A stretch of 64,000 nt of DNA from Mastigamoeba balamuthi (Eukaryota > Evosea > Mastigamoebida > Mastigamoebidae). The stretch lies in NCBI GenBank assembly GCA_902651635.1, contig CACRSC010000025.1, positions 90,574 to 154,573 on the forward strand, given 5' to 3'. Both the position numbers and the translations under genes were made by a program. Of this stretch, positions 21,414-32,644 are shown piece by piece (within the stretch, counting starts at the first letter, position 1; every line of letters starts with the position of its first letter). Below the pieces are notes generated by a model, which saw nothing but the letters and a program-made list of their open reading frames with translations, was not told the DNA's origin and did no database searches.

Positions 21414-24400
21414 ATGGACCCGCTCCCTCGCCACTGCGTGATCCGGGTGCCCCCCTCTCCCTGGCCCCGCGCCCCCCACGCGCCCCGCCCCTGACTGCTG
21501 TGCCTGTGCGTGGCCCTCTCCCCAGGTGCTGTCGTTCCTGAGCCCCCGCGACCTGTGCGCCGTCGCCCGCTGCTCGCGTGCCCTCCGCGCCCTCGCCTAC
21601 GACGCCTCGCTCTGGTGCCCCCCCTGCCCCCCTGCTGGGTTCCCTGCTGACGTGCCCCTGCTGCACCCGCCCAGGGAGCGCGTGGCGTGCATGGGGGAGT
21701 GCGCGGTGTCGCCGTCTGTGCGGCAGCGCGTCTTTGCGGGCGTCGTGGGCTGGCGCGAGGCCTACGTCCTCAAGCGTGAGTCACACAGCTCACACACCAG
21801 CCGCATCGCACAGCACACGGCACACGGCACATGCACACGCCCTCGACAGCACGGCACATCACGCGAGCCGTGGCCTGCGCACGCACATAGCAGCAGCAGC
21901 AGCCAACACCACGGCTGCGGAGAACGCGGCGTACAGCACACAGCGCACAGCACACAACACACAACACACAGGAGCGCAGGCCTTCTCCTTCGCCACACAG
22001 CGCAACAGCGCAGCAGCACAGCACTCCACACAAGCCCACCAGCCGAGGCCTCTGTGCGCCCCCGTGCTCACACGAGCCGAGGCCTGCGCACGCACAGGGA
22101 GCAGCAGCAACACACGGCTGCTGAGGAGCACACACAGCACAGCACACAGCACACAGCAGACGCCACAGAGCGCGGCATTGGCACCCCACACGGGCCGTGG
22201 CCTCTGTGCGCCCTCGTGCGCAGACAGGGGCGGCAGCAGCAGCGACACAGACACACAGCACCACGCCCACCACGCCCACCCCTGACCGCCCCGTCGCAGA
22301 GCTCTCGGACGCCGCCGACAGGCTCTACTCGTGCGAGCGCGACGCCTCCTACGAGTGCGACTGCGCGCTGCTGTTCCGCCAGGTCGCGGTGAGCTTCCTG
22401 CCTCTGCTGGCGCCGCCTGGCGAGCCCGCACGTCCTGACACAGCGAGGGGGCCTTCCCCTTCCCTTTCTCCCCTTCCCTTGCTCTTCCCTCCCGTTTGCG
22501 ATGCAGAACTACTTCGCGGCGAGCAGGAGCGACGTCAAGGAGTTCCACAGGCACCTCAGGCTCTTTGCCGACTACCAGACGAGGCTCGGGGCCTTTGCCG
22601 AGGCCGGCGCCTGCGCGCTGCTCATGTCCGAGGACTACGAGTGGCAGGACGGCTCCAAGAAGGTACGGCAAATATCTTCTCCGATGAAATATCTTCCCAC
22701 CCCTTCCCTGTCAGTGTTGCTGACAGCGCCCCCCGGCTGCCAGGAGGAGCTGCTCAAGGAGGCCGTCGTGCTCTACGAGAAGGCGCAGCACTGGGAGAAG
22801 GCCATGGAGATCGCCGAGGGCGTCTCCGAGAGCCTCAAGCAGCAGACGACGACGGGCGCAGACGCGGCGCTCCTGCAGGCGCGCAAGTCGTTCATCGCGG
22901 GCCTCCTCGAGACCCTCCCCGGCAACATCGCCTCCTCGGACAACAGGCTCCTCGAGCAGTACTTCTACGTCGGTGCTGCCGCAGCTCCCCTTCCTGCCCT
23001 CTACGTTTTTCAGGGGAATTTTGTAGTCTCACGCCGGGAATCAATTGAATTGTTCGCGCCGGTTTCGGTTCTCGCAGAGTTTCTGGGCGCCGAGTTCGGG
23101 GCGCTCGACGGGACGCAGTACGTGGTGCGCGGGGGGCCGTGCCAGCCCGTCCGGGACTTCTGCTCGCTGCTGCGCAAGAGGTGGCCGGAAGCGCAGGTGA
23201 CGCACAGCTTCACAGACACGAGCAGCGGCAGCAGCGCACACAGTGGCAGCGCAGGCGGCACAGACGACCAGCAGCAGCAGGCGCCCAAGATACGCGTGCA
23301 CACGTGCAAGCCCATCAAGCTGAGCGTCAACTTCGCGGCCAAGATCGGGTTCCCGCCCGAGCGGCCGCACAGGAACCCCCGGCTGATGTCGCCCAAGTCC
23401 AAGGTCTACTACGACAGCGTCGACAACAACGTCTTCCTCTACACGCGGCCCTTCACCAAGAACGAGGAGAGCGAGGCCGCGGGCCAGAGCCAGTTCGCGC
23501 GGCTGTGGATCATGCACCACTACCTGCTGACAGCCGAGAGCCTGCCGGCCACGCACAGGTGGACGCCCGTCCGCAAGGTCGGCTTTGTCGAGAAGCCCCC
23601 CATCGAGAACGCCTGCGACGCGGTCGAGTCCAAGGCCTCGGACGTCGAGGAGCTCCTCACGTCGATGCGCTTCGACAAGGCCATCGGCCAGCAGAAGCAC
23701 AGCACCCTCTCCATGCTCATCAGCGGTTAGCCACTGCCCCCCCCCCTCTCCCTTCTCCCGCGGGCGGGGACACTGAGCTCTCGCGCATGCGCAGGCGTGC
23801 TGGACGCGGCGGTGAGCGGGGGCATTCAGCACTACCTGGTCGCTTTCCTCAGCGAGAAGTTCCTGGCCGCCGAGAAGGACAAGGCGCTGATGGTGCTGCG
23901 CCTCAAGGAGGCCATCACGCGCCTCTCCGAGTGCATGGCCATCGCCGTGGCCTTCCACAAGGAGATCATCCCCGAGAAGATGCAACCCTTCCACCAGAAG
24001 CTCGAAGGCACGCGGCCCGCCTCCCCAGCCCTCTGCGCTTCCCCCTCTGAGCTCCCGCCCTCGCCGGGCTGCCGCAGCGTGCCTGGAGAAGTGGAAGGAG
24101 CAGATCACCGAGGTGTTTGCGGCCGTGTCGGGTCCGCTGGACGAGGCGGTCGCGGAGCTGGGGCCGAGGGGTGTGCTGGCCGAGGACGTCATGACGAGGA
24201 GATGGCAGCGGGCCAGCGGCGTGGACACGATCGTGGGCCGCCTGGAGGAGGGCAAGATGGGCCGGCTGTTCCGCAACAGCACCGGCGTGCGCGGGGGGCT
24301 CATACACGTGCGCTCTGCCGAGCAGCTGCTGTCGCCGGCCCTGAGGCCCCGCAGGCAGACGCTGCGCCGCCAGCTGACGATGTACCTCGTCGAGGACGCC

Positions 24401-24871
24401 GCCAAGGTCCTGCGCGAGAAGCTCCAGCAGATGGCCGAGGAGGACGACAGCAGCAGCAGCAGCGGGGGCGACGACGACAACAGCGACGGCGCGGCCGCGT
24501 GCAGCCCGTCGGGGTCGCTCGTGTATCCCGAGGACGTCGTGCTGGCGCGCAAAGCCAAGGGGCCGGTGGCGGACACGCCCGTCGTCATCGGGTCGGCGTC
24601 GATGCGCGGGCGGTCTGTGTCGCACCCGTCGCCGCGGACGCACGGCCCGACGAGCAGCAGCAGCAGCGGGTCGCCGTCGCCGCAGGTCGCGCAGCTCCCG
24701 CGCCCGCAGACCCGGCAGCCCGTCGAGATCGAGCTGCTCGCCATGCGGTCCCCGGGCAGCAAGCAGGCCCCGCCCCCGCTAACCCCTCTCAGCGGCCCGG
24801 ACGACGCCGGCGGGCAGCAGCAGCAGCAGCAGCAACAACAGCAGCAGCAGCGGTGGCACCCAGCGCAGTGA
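21414..24871 (+). CDS. F-box plus DOCK-family DHR-2 guanine nucleotide exchange protein
   Basis: Exons 21414-21437, 21526-21775, 22300-22388, 22507-22662, 22744-22972, 23078-23725, 23795-24007 and 24078-24871 give 800 residues. Residues 4-40 are an F-box (LPRHCVLSFLSPRDLC, then RALRALAYDASLW), expected to bind Skp1 of an SCF ubiquitin ligase. From about 120 to 545 is a DHR-2 domain, the catalytic unit of DOCK GEFs for Rac/Cdc42: NYFAASRSDVKEFHRHL, EELLKEAVVLYEKAQHWEKA, FLGAEFGALDGTQYVVRG, NNVFLYTRPF, ARLWIMHHYLLTAESLP, then GVLDAAVSGGIQHYLVAFL and MQPFHQKLEG, typical of the Rho-binding lobe C. No C2-like DHR-1 is present. The tail is Ser/Gln/Pro-rich and ends in polyglutamine. Intron 7 has a GC donor (gcacgc). 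I infer a Rho-family regulator tied to ubiquitination; the fusion is unusual. Confidence 0.85.
21776..22299 (+). repeat. Intronic CA-rich minisatellite
   Basis: The second intron of the F-box/DHR-2 gene is mostly a degenerate tandem repeat. A unit of roughly 150-200 bp recurs about three times, marked by GAGCCGTGGCCTGCGCACGC, GAGCCGAGGCCTGCGCACGC and GGGCCGTGGCCTCTGTGCGC, each followed by AGCAGCAGCA runs and ACACAGCACACAGC tracts. It is much longer than other introns here and makes long false open frames on both strands. Confidence 0.8.
24813..24853 (+). repeat. CAG/CAA repeat encoding polyglutamine
   Basis: A run of CAG and CAA codons just before the stop of the F-box/DHR-2 gene encodes about 13 glutamines. 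Mixed CAG/CAA codons suggest the peptide rather than the DNA repeat is retained. Confidence 0.85.
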
Positions 24872-25052
24872 CCGCCACTTTGGCCTTCGCCACTTTGTTT
24901 TTTCTTCCTCTCTCACGACAACGCAACGCTCGCTCGCCACCACCAACGGAACGGAAAGGAAAGCTTCGCCATCCGCCTGCGCCCCCGGTGCGCACGCATG
25001 CGTCGGCGAAAGCACCACCAGCACTTCTCCCCCGCCGGGTAACACAAAGGTG

Positions 25053-26166
25053 CTAACACATCGGTTGTTTTGCGTATTGCGGCCTGCGCCCAGAAACACA
25101 ACGCAGCAGCCTCTGCTCCTTCTGTGTCTCTGCCTCAAAGGGCGGTATGTCGGGGATGGAGATGCCGGCCTTGGTGCAGCCCTCGGCGTCGTACTGCGTC
25201 GGGGGGCAGTCGATGAGCTCGGGCGCCGCTCGCGACGCCCTGGGCGGCCTGCCGACGCACATGCGGACCTCGGAGAGCGCGTGGGGGTCCGCGGCGTCGC
25301 AGTGCAGCCGCATGCGCCTGCCCGTGAGCTTCTCGAGCGCCGGGAGGACCTCTGTGAGCGGCTGGTAGAGCGTCGTGCCGGGCTTGAGGCCCGCGTCGGT
25401 CAGCGCCCCGAGGAGGTCCCACCTCCTGCGCAGGTACAGCGCCGCCTCGAGGTAGTCGCGCAGGCCGCCGCCCCCCGAGTACGCCGACGCCGTGGCGCAC
25501 GAGCCGTGCTTGTCGAACTCGTACTGCACGAACAGGCACTTCTTGAGGGCCGGCCAGTGCCTGAGAGCGGTGCCCGGCAGCGCAGCAAAGTTGGATCGCC
25601 CCACCGGAACAGGTAAGCAAAACGGAAGTCCGGCAGAGCATAGCATGCGAGCAGCGGGCGCACGTGTTGAGGTCGCGGCGCAGGGCTGCGTCCGAGTTGA
25701 TGAGGTTCGTCAGGTCGTCGTTGTCGAACTCTGTCTGGCAGCACGAGGGGTACCTGCACCGAGGGAGGGAGGGGGGCAGCTCGTGAGCGACACGGTGCCC
25801 ACACCCGGCCAGCCCTGCTCTGCAGCAGTGCAGCAGCATAACCGAGTCGCTGGGCCTCAGGGGGCGCAGCGCACGCGGAGCCGTCGTAGTTGGGCCAGAG
25901 GCCGTGGATCGTGAAGTCCCGGGGGACCTGCACGCCCTGGGGGTGCCGGCAGCAGCCGTCGGCACAGAAGACACCGGGCCAAGTGACAGTGAAGCTGTGA
26001 GAGAGGGCAGTTAGAAGCCACGCGGCAGCAGCGGGGACAGAGGGCAGCACATCATGTAGGACCAGTCCGTCTGGTTGGTGTACGTGCAGTCCGCGTCCAT
26101 GTTGCCGTACGTGCAGGCCACAGCGGCGCCCAAGAGGGCCGCAAGGACCACAAGAGACGATCTCAT
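25053..26166 (-). CDS. Secreted ribonuclease of the RNase T2 family
   Basis: Exons 26166-26051, 25994-25875, 25753-25664 and 25560-25053 give 277 residues. A signal peptide (MRSSLVVLAALLGAAVA) precedes the mature enzyme. Both active-site signatures of RNase T2 are present: CAS I with FTIHGLWP and CAS II with QYEFDKHGSC; their histidines do acid-base cleavage of RNA through a 2',3'-cyclic phosphate. Multiple cysteines (CADGCC, SCCQTEFDNDD, ECRM-like RMCV, DCPP) indicate disulphides. It is probably a lysosomal or exported digestive nuclease. Intron positions and phases equal those of the copy at 62083-63086, so they are paralogues. The C-terminal 28 residues after IPDIPP differ from that copy and run over a low-confidence end. 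A divergent promoter of about 400 bp is shared with the mutarotase gene. Confidence 0.92.
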
Positions 26167-26574
26167 GTCGGTGTCGACCCCTCCGGCACTCTTCGCACTG
26201 TCGAGAGAAATATCCGGTGCCCGGGAGCGAATCTCAAGGTGAGCGAACAGCCGTCATTCGCAGCAGCACGGTGAGCAGGAGGGCTTCGCGAGAACGAAAG
26301 GGGAGTACTCGGGTGGTCGGATGACGGGACTCTGAGTCGCTTTGGCGACTGAATTTAGAGGGGAGCTCGCGTGTGCGAATCGCGGGGGTCAACAGACCGG
26401 TCCTCAGCGCAGTTCAGGCAGGCGGGGGCTGCTACCCGATCAATACCGTTCATCTCGTCAGAATCCACAACACAAACCACAGATCCTCCCAAAGATATTT
26501 GCGTTGAACACAGGAAAACCAACAAACACACGCGCCGAGAAGCGCTCAACACAACAACGACAGCAGCGACAGCA
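26167..26574. promoter_or_regulatory. Divergent promoter region, RNase T2 and mutarotase
   Basis: 408 bp between two head-to-head start codons. It contains AT-rich islands (AAATATCCGG near 26208 and AAGATATTTGCG near 26492) in otherwise GC-rich sequence, resembling the ATATC-type words seen in other promoters of this window. No TATA box is clear. Confidence 0.45.
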
Positions 26575-27567
26575 ATGGCGACGACCCGCTTCGGCGACCT
26601 CGAGACGCTCGCGCTGCGCCACTCCAGCAGCTCCACGTGCGTCGTGGCCCTGCAGGGCGCCCACGTCCTCAGCTTCACCGACTCGCACGGCCGCGAGCTC
26701 CTCTTCCTCAGCTCCCGCGCCGTCTACGCCGTGCGCCGACACCAGATTTCGTTATGACGTCATAAGTAAAACGGTACCCGTTTTGACGCCGCGCAGAAGG
26801 GCAAGGCGATCCGCGGAGGCATACCCGTGGTGTTCCCGCACTTTGGGCCCTGGGGGAAGCTGCCCCAGCACGGCTTCGCCCGCACGTCGCTCTGGCGCGT
26901 CTCGGCGGCCCCCAGCGAGTCTGCCGGCGTCGTCACGGCGGCGCTGGCGCTGGGCGACAGCGAGGCTACGAGGGCGCTGTGGCCGCACGCGTTTGAGCTG
27001 TCGCTGAGGCTCGAGCTCGGGGCCGACCGCCTGCAGGTGGAGCTCAGCTGCCGCAACACGGGCGCCGAGCAGTTCGACTTCACGTGCGCGCTGCACACGT
27101 ACTTCTGCGTCGCGGACGCGCGCAGGGCGGCCGTGAGGGGCCTGCGTGGGCTGAGGTACGCGCAGAGGCCCGAGGGCGAGGGCACCGGCGCCGAGGAGAC
27201 CACGTTCGCCGGCCCGTTCGACCGCACGTACTTCGGGGCCCCGCCGTCGCTCACCATCGCGTCCGGCGACGGCACGTCGGTCGCCGTCGCGTCTCGCTCG
27301 TTCACCGACGCCGTCGTGTGGAACCCGTGCGCCGAGGGTGTACGCGCCGTCGCCACGCCACCGATTCCACCGCGTTTGGCCGGGCTGACGCTTGTGGCTC
27401 TGTGTGCGCAGGCGGCGAAGATGGCGGACATGGGCCCGGACGACTGGCAGAGGTTCGTGTGCGTCGAGGCGGCTGTCGTGAAGGACCCCGTGGTGCTGGG
27501 CCCCGGCATGACGTGGTCTGGGTCGCAGTCGTTCGGCGTGAGCGACGCGCCCCACGCCCGCCTCTGA
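26575..27567 (+). CDS. Glucose-6-phosphate 1-epimerase (D-hexose-6-phosphate mutarotase)
   Basis: Exons 26575-26730, 26797-27339 and 27412-27567 give 284 residues. It matches the YeaD/apospory-associated protein C branch of the aldose 1-epimerase fold, which interconverts alpha and beta anomers of hexose 6-phosphates at the head of glycolysis. Conserved stretches: IRGGIPVVFPHFG, LPQHGFARTSLW, CALHTYFCV with the catalytic histidine, DAVVWNPC, then AAKMADMGPDDWQRFVCVE with the catalytic glutamate. No signal peptide, so cytosolic. Length is normal for the family. The first exon is short of the usual sugar-phosphate loop around residue 50, where the 66-bp intron lies, so that junction deserves care. 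GTACGC and GTGCGC donors are used. Confidence 0.92.
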
Positions 27568-28060
27568 TTGCGCTCTGCCACTCGAGGCTCGCGCAGCAGG
27601 AGCAGGAGCAGCAGCTTCCCTCCTCGGTTGTCAGTTGTCAGCCCTCCCAACTGCCACCACCCGCCCCCGAATGTAACGCCCGTTGACCGTTGTCAACGCC
27701 TTCCTCTCTAGCAACGCAGCTCTGCCGCAGGCCGCAGAAGCCGAAAGCACTGGCTCGGACGTGCGACCTCTTGCTGATCCTCGTAAACCCTCGTGGTGTC
27801 GCACCAACGTGCGAGGACTCCGCCGGGGCAGCAGGGACCCAGTGTCCAGGGTGGGGGCGATGTGGGGGTGGCCGTTACGAATTCCCCTGAGGCACCCCGC
27901 ACCGCCAGAAGCAGCAGTGGCTTGACGTTAGTCCATTGCACCAACGTTGGACTTGTCGGTTACGCGAAATCTAGAGCAATCAAAACCGGCTACAGAGCCG
28001 GTTGTAGCATCATTCGTCTCTCAGCCTGCAACAAGTACAGGGCAGTTACAAAACGACAAG
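27568..28060. other. Intergenic with duplicated upstream element of GPI-type gene
   Basis: The part from about 27840 to 28060 is similar to the sequence upstream of the second GPI-type gene (about 30940-31150): shared words include GATGTGGGGGTGGC / CATTGTGGGGGTGAC, GAGCAATCAAAACCGGCT and CATCATTCG(T/C)CTCTCAG. This indicates the promoter was duplicated with the gene. No other coding exon is seen. Confidence 0.6.
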
Positions 28061-29586
28061 ATGAAGAGCCTCCTGCTCGCTCTGTTCTTCGTGGCCTGCG
28101 CCTGCGCCATCAGCACCGAGTGCCAGTCGGCCATCAACGTACTCAGTTTTTGCTCGCTCCCTTCGGCACCTTAGCTCCGTTGTTGCACCTGTGCTGAGCC
28201 GTTCCCCCGTCGCAGAACGCAACGGCGCTGGCGAGGAAGTGTCGGAACGCGACGATGCCGGACCACGGCGGACGGGACCGCAGGCCCCCGCCCTTCTGCA
28301 ACAGTTCGTCCGAGTGCAGCCCCGACCAGTTCGACGCCGTCATCGGTCAGGTCAAGACGGCGTGCAAGGGCAAGGTCCCCACGGCCATCAGGGGCTCGCT
28401 CTCGCAATTCTCGGGCGGCAGCAGGGCGCGGTGCGCGCACGACGACAAGGGGGACGCGTGCATGGAGGTGTTCCGTGGCCTCGTGGACATCGTGCACAAC
28501 TTGACGGCGGGGACCCTCACCGAGGCGCAGGCGACGGCGCTGCTGGACACCGACTGCCAGTCCGAGTGCCTGAGCAAGAGGATCCAGGGCGCGGGGCTGA
28601 TGACGGGGTTCCCGCGCGGGCCTGAGATCGCCATGGGCATCCATGGGCTGGCGTGCAGCAAGGACAGCGAGGGCAACTACTGCCTGATCGAGTTTGTGAA
28701 GCTGGACAAGCTGATCCGCGACGAGGACAAGGACGCAGCCACCATCGCCAAGAAGGTCTGCTCGGCCTGCCTGCGCAACGTCAGCGGCAGGCTCGGCAGG
28801 ATAGGGCTCCCCTCGCACGTGCCGCGCTTCACGCAGGTCTGCGACGGCGGCATGGACGACGGCAGCGACCGCAGCGAGCGCGAGGACCACCACAGGCACA
28901 ACAGGTCGTGCATGCATGACGCTCTGGACATGGGCGACGCAACGGGCCTCTTCCGCAGGTGCGACCCGCGCGGCAGGCACTTCAACAGGTCCGACTGCAT
29001 CGACAACCTCCACAACTTCTCCGACCACGCTGGCTGCTGCTCGCGCCAGGCGCTGCCCTTCATCCCCGACGGCGGCGCCGACATCCCCGACTTTGGCTTC
29101 AACATCACCGAGGAGATGGGCCGCCATATGCCTCCGCCCTGCACCCGCGACGCTGGCGACAAGGTCTTCAAGGCTGTTGTCCGCCTCGCCGTCGCCAACG
29201 CCGACTGGGACGCGCTGCAGGCCTCGTGGGCCTCGCTGGCCTCGAACGTGACCTCTGAGGTCGCCGTCGTTGTCCAAGCCGAGTCGTCCGACGCCATCGC
29301 GACGCGCCTGGACGCGGTGGCCCACGAGATCGTCGTCGAGTTCCTGCCGACGGGCACCACGTACACCGCGCAGAGTGTGGTCAGCGCTGTGACTGCAGCG
29401 TTGACTGCTGGGACCGCGCAGCTGTCGACGATCAACACGGCGGACCTGGTCCTCGACCCCACCACTGACGTCACCGTGTCCGGAGCCACTGCTTCGCTGG
29501 AGCTCGTCTCCGAGCCCGAGAACGCCATCGGGGCCTGTGGCATCGCCGCTGGCCTGCTGGCTGCCGCTGTGGCACTGAGTGCATGA
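28061..29586 (+). CDS. Secreted, probably GPI-anchored Cys-rich surface protein, copy A
   Basis: Exons 28061-28138 and 28216-29586 give 482 residues. A signal peptide (MKSLLLALFFVACACA) and a hydrophobic C-terminus (CGIAAGLLAAAVALSA) suggest export and GPI anchoring. The mature part has about 20 cysteines, several in pairs or CxxxC (CCSRQALPFIP, CSACLRNVSGR, DCQSECLSKR), and N-glycosylation sequons NSS, NLT, NVS, NRS, NIT, NVT. The last 150 residues (VFKAVVRLAVANADWD, EIVVEFLPTGTTYTAQS, QLSTIN) form a Cys-poor alpha/beta-like domain. I recognise no named family. A tandem paralogue follows at 31153 and a third, in opposite orientation, is cut by the window end at 64000. Probably a cell-coat or phagocytic surface protein by inference. 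Confidence 0.8.
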
Positions 29587-31152
29587 GCTCTTCCAATGAG
29601 TCGTGAAACGTGCCGCTCCGTGTCATCTGTCTGTGTCGCATACAAAACAAAAACTCAACCAAATAAGACACGGCGTGATCGTTCTGAGCATCAACCTGCC
29701 GGTGTTAAGAGAGTGAACGCTGTGACATGGCGAAGCAGAAGAGGTGCCTCCATCCCGCCGTGGTCACTCCCTTTGATTGCCAGAGACATTAGTAATCATA
29801 GGGAATCTGAAAGGACTGATCAGAAAAGGACCGAAACACTGCCACGTACTCATACTGTTGACCGTCCCCATACCAATGAACGGAAGCGCAATACAACGAA
29901 CAAGAAACTCAGCTTCTCGTTTTACATATTCGGGCCATTTTCCAGCCCGGAAGACTGTTTTTTGGACAGGCAACGGATATACGACACGCAAAGAAGTCTG
30001 GCAATGTCAGTCGTCACTGACTGCTAAACGCGGGTTGTTGAGTTACCTGGCGGAGCCCCTTTCGTTTGATGATCCTCTTGGATAATTTGCTCATTTCCCC
30101 CTGTCCTCCGATTGATTCAATCCTTCGAGTACGGTCCAAATAGAATCAGATAACCAGAAAGCAATCCTGAAAACCGAAGGAATTCCGTCGAAAGCTTGGC
30201 AAAATTCAAGCTAGGAGACCGCTCGCGAGCCTGCTGATCTGTGTACGCTGCAGAATTGCGAAGCAACAACAAACACAGCGAGATAGGTCGTGACAGAAGA
30301 GGCCCCTTCGCCCCCTGCAAGGCATAGGCAGTCTCACCAAGCTTCACTTTTCTCCAGGGTCATTTATTATCCCGCTGACCAGGCGCAAGAGGGATGCAGC
30401 ACACAGGCCCAGGAGGGCTGGTTCATGCCTGCGAAAATGAAGATGTTGCCTTCTTTTTTCCTCGGGTGTGACCGATGAAAATGAGAGAGCCTCAAGCTGA
30501 TGAAATAGGCACACGACCACCATCTTTTCAGTGTCGGTTCCCCTTTCTGGGGCACTTCGAATGTCTCGTGAATATCATCGGAACTCTTCAGCGAGGAGTC
30601 TGAGCCTCTGTCTCCCTCAGCCCTTCAAGGATACCCCTGATGTCCATTATCGCCAGTCACCCACTTATCGGTACCAGTGTGGTACTGGCGTTGTTCCTGA
30701 TACCCAACTCACCCTTTTCAGCCACTTGGGGCCTGCGAGTGCATACGCCGCATACTTGCCCCCACTCACATGACATTTGATGCCCCCACCAGACGACAAT
30801 TCCACTGTACTATACAAGTACAACATCTGAAGCCCGGTCATAGCGCCCCACCTTTATCAACAGACCCAGCCACCCTTTCGTTCTTCGAGCAAACAGGAGT
30901 GCGAGTTTTCGTGGTCACCACCCAGCCGACACCCGCCCTGAGGGGATTATGTGGGGGCATTGTGGGGGTGACAGTTGAGGGTTCCTGTGTGGGACCCCAC
31001 ATGAACCCCGAAGTAGCAACTACTTGGCGTTATGCACTAACGGCGCTGGCGGTTACTGAAATCTGGAGCAATCAAAACCGGCTGCAGAGGGCTGCTCTGA
31101 CATCATTCGCCTCTCAGTGAGCAACCACAACAAACCCTCCTAAGCTGAGAAG
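29587..31152. other. Intergenic spacer between tandem GPI-type genes, 1.57 kb
   Basis: AT-richer than its surroundings and without a convincing exon. It starts with the 3' region of copy A, where CATCTGTCTGTGTCGCATACAAAAC-like sequence is shared with the 3' region of copy B (near 32685), and ends with the duplicated upstream element of copy B. The middle, about 29700-30900, is not matched elsewhere in the window that I can see; a palindromic GGTACCAGTGTGGTACTGG word occurs near 30670. Confidence 0.5.
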
Positions 31153-32644
31153 ATGAAGAGCCTCCTTCTCGCCCTACTCCTCGTGGCCGGCGCCTGCGCT
31201 CTCAGCACCGAGTGCCAGGCAGCCGTCAACGTACCCGCTGTCCATAGTCGTTTCATCTCTGCTAAGGTCGTTGCAAAACTGGCAGAACGCGTCGGCGCTG
31301 GCGAGTCAGTGTTTGAACGTGACGGCGATCGGGGGCGATGGAGGACCGGACCGCAGGCCCCCGCCTTTCTGCAACAGCTCGTCCGAGTGCAGCCCCGACC
31401 AGTTCGACGCCGTCATCGGTCAGGTCAAGACGGCATGCGGGGGCAAGGTCCCCGCGGCCATCAGGGGCTCGCTCTCGCACTTCTCGGGCGGAGGCAAGGC
31501 GCGGTGCGCGCATGACGACAAGGGGGACGCGTGCATGGAGGTGTTCCGTGGCCTCGTGGACATCGTGCACAACCTGACGGCGGGGACCCTCACCGAGGCG
31601 CAGGCGACGGCGCTGCTGGACACCGACTGCCAGTCCGAGTGCCTGAGCAAGAAGATCCAGGGCATGTCGCTAGTGACGGGGTTCCCGCACGGGCCTGAGA
31701 TCGCCATGGGCATCCATGGGCTGGCGTGCAGCAAGGACAGCGAGGGCAACTACTGCCTGATCGAGTTTGTGAAGCTGGACAAGCTGATCCGCGACGAGGA
31801 CAAGGACGCCTCCACCATCGCCAAGAAGGTCTGCTCGGCCTGCCTGCGCAACGTCAGCGGCAGGCTCGGCAGCATCGGGCTCCCCGCGCACGTTCCCCGC
31901 TTCACGCAGGTATGTGAAGACGGCAGCAACCACAGCGAGGGCGAGGACCGCGGGCAGAACAGGTCGTGCATGCATGACGCTCTGGACATGGGCGACGCAA
32001 CGGGCCTCTTCCGCAGGTGCGACCCGCGCGGCAGGCACTTCAACAGGTCCGACTGCATCGACAACCTCCACAACTTCTCCGACCACGCTGGCTGCTGCTC
32101 GCGCCAGGCGCTGCCCTTCATCCCCGACGGCGGCGCCGACATCCCCGACTTTGGCTTCAACATCACCGAGGAGATGGGCCGCCACATGCCTCCGCCCTGC
32201 ACCCGCGACGCCGGCGACAAGGTCTTCAAGGCTGTTGTCCGCCTCGCCGTCGCCAACGCCGACTGGGACGCGCTGCAGGCCTCGTGGGCCTCGCTGGCCT
32301 CGAACGTGACCTCTGAGGTCGCCGTCGTTGTCCACGCCGAGTCGTCCGACGCCATCGCGACGCGCCTGGACGCGGTGGCCCACGAGATCGTCGTCGAGTT
32401 CCTGCCGACGGGCACCACGTACACCGCGCAGAGTGTGGTCAGCGCTGTGACCGCAGCGGTGACTGCTGGGACGGCGCAGCTGTCGACGATCAACAAGGCG
32501 GACTTCGTGCTCGACCCCACCACCGATGTCACTGTGCCCAAGGCCTCTGCATCGCTGGAGCTCGTCTCTGATACCGAGGACGCCGCCGGAGCAACGGGCG
32601 TAGCTGCAGGCCTGCTGGCTGTCGCTGCTGCCCTGGGCGTGTGA
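31153..32644 (+). CDS. Secreted, probably GPI-anchored Cys-rich surface protein, copy B
   Basis: Exons 31153-31230 and 31286-32644 give 478 residues with the same intron position and phase as copy A. Most of the second exon is almost identical to copy A at DNA level, including silent positions, from the PPPFCNSSSECSPDQ region to the STIN.ADFVLDP region, which points to recent duplication or gene conversion. Differences cluster in the residues just after the intron, in the variable loop after QVC (shorter by seven residues here) and in the GPI signal. Signal peptide MKSLLLALLLVAGACA. Function as for copy A. Confidence 0.8.

Noticed and set aside
21526-22392. 288-residue continuous frame from the F-box exon through the CA-rich repeat
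   Set aside because: The part after 21775 is the translated minisatellite; a gtgagt donor at 21776 and cag acceptor at 22297-22299 restore the DHR-2 frame.
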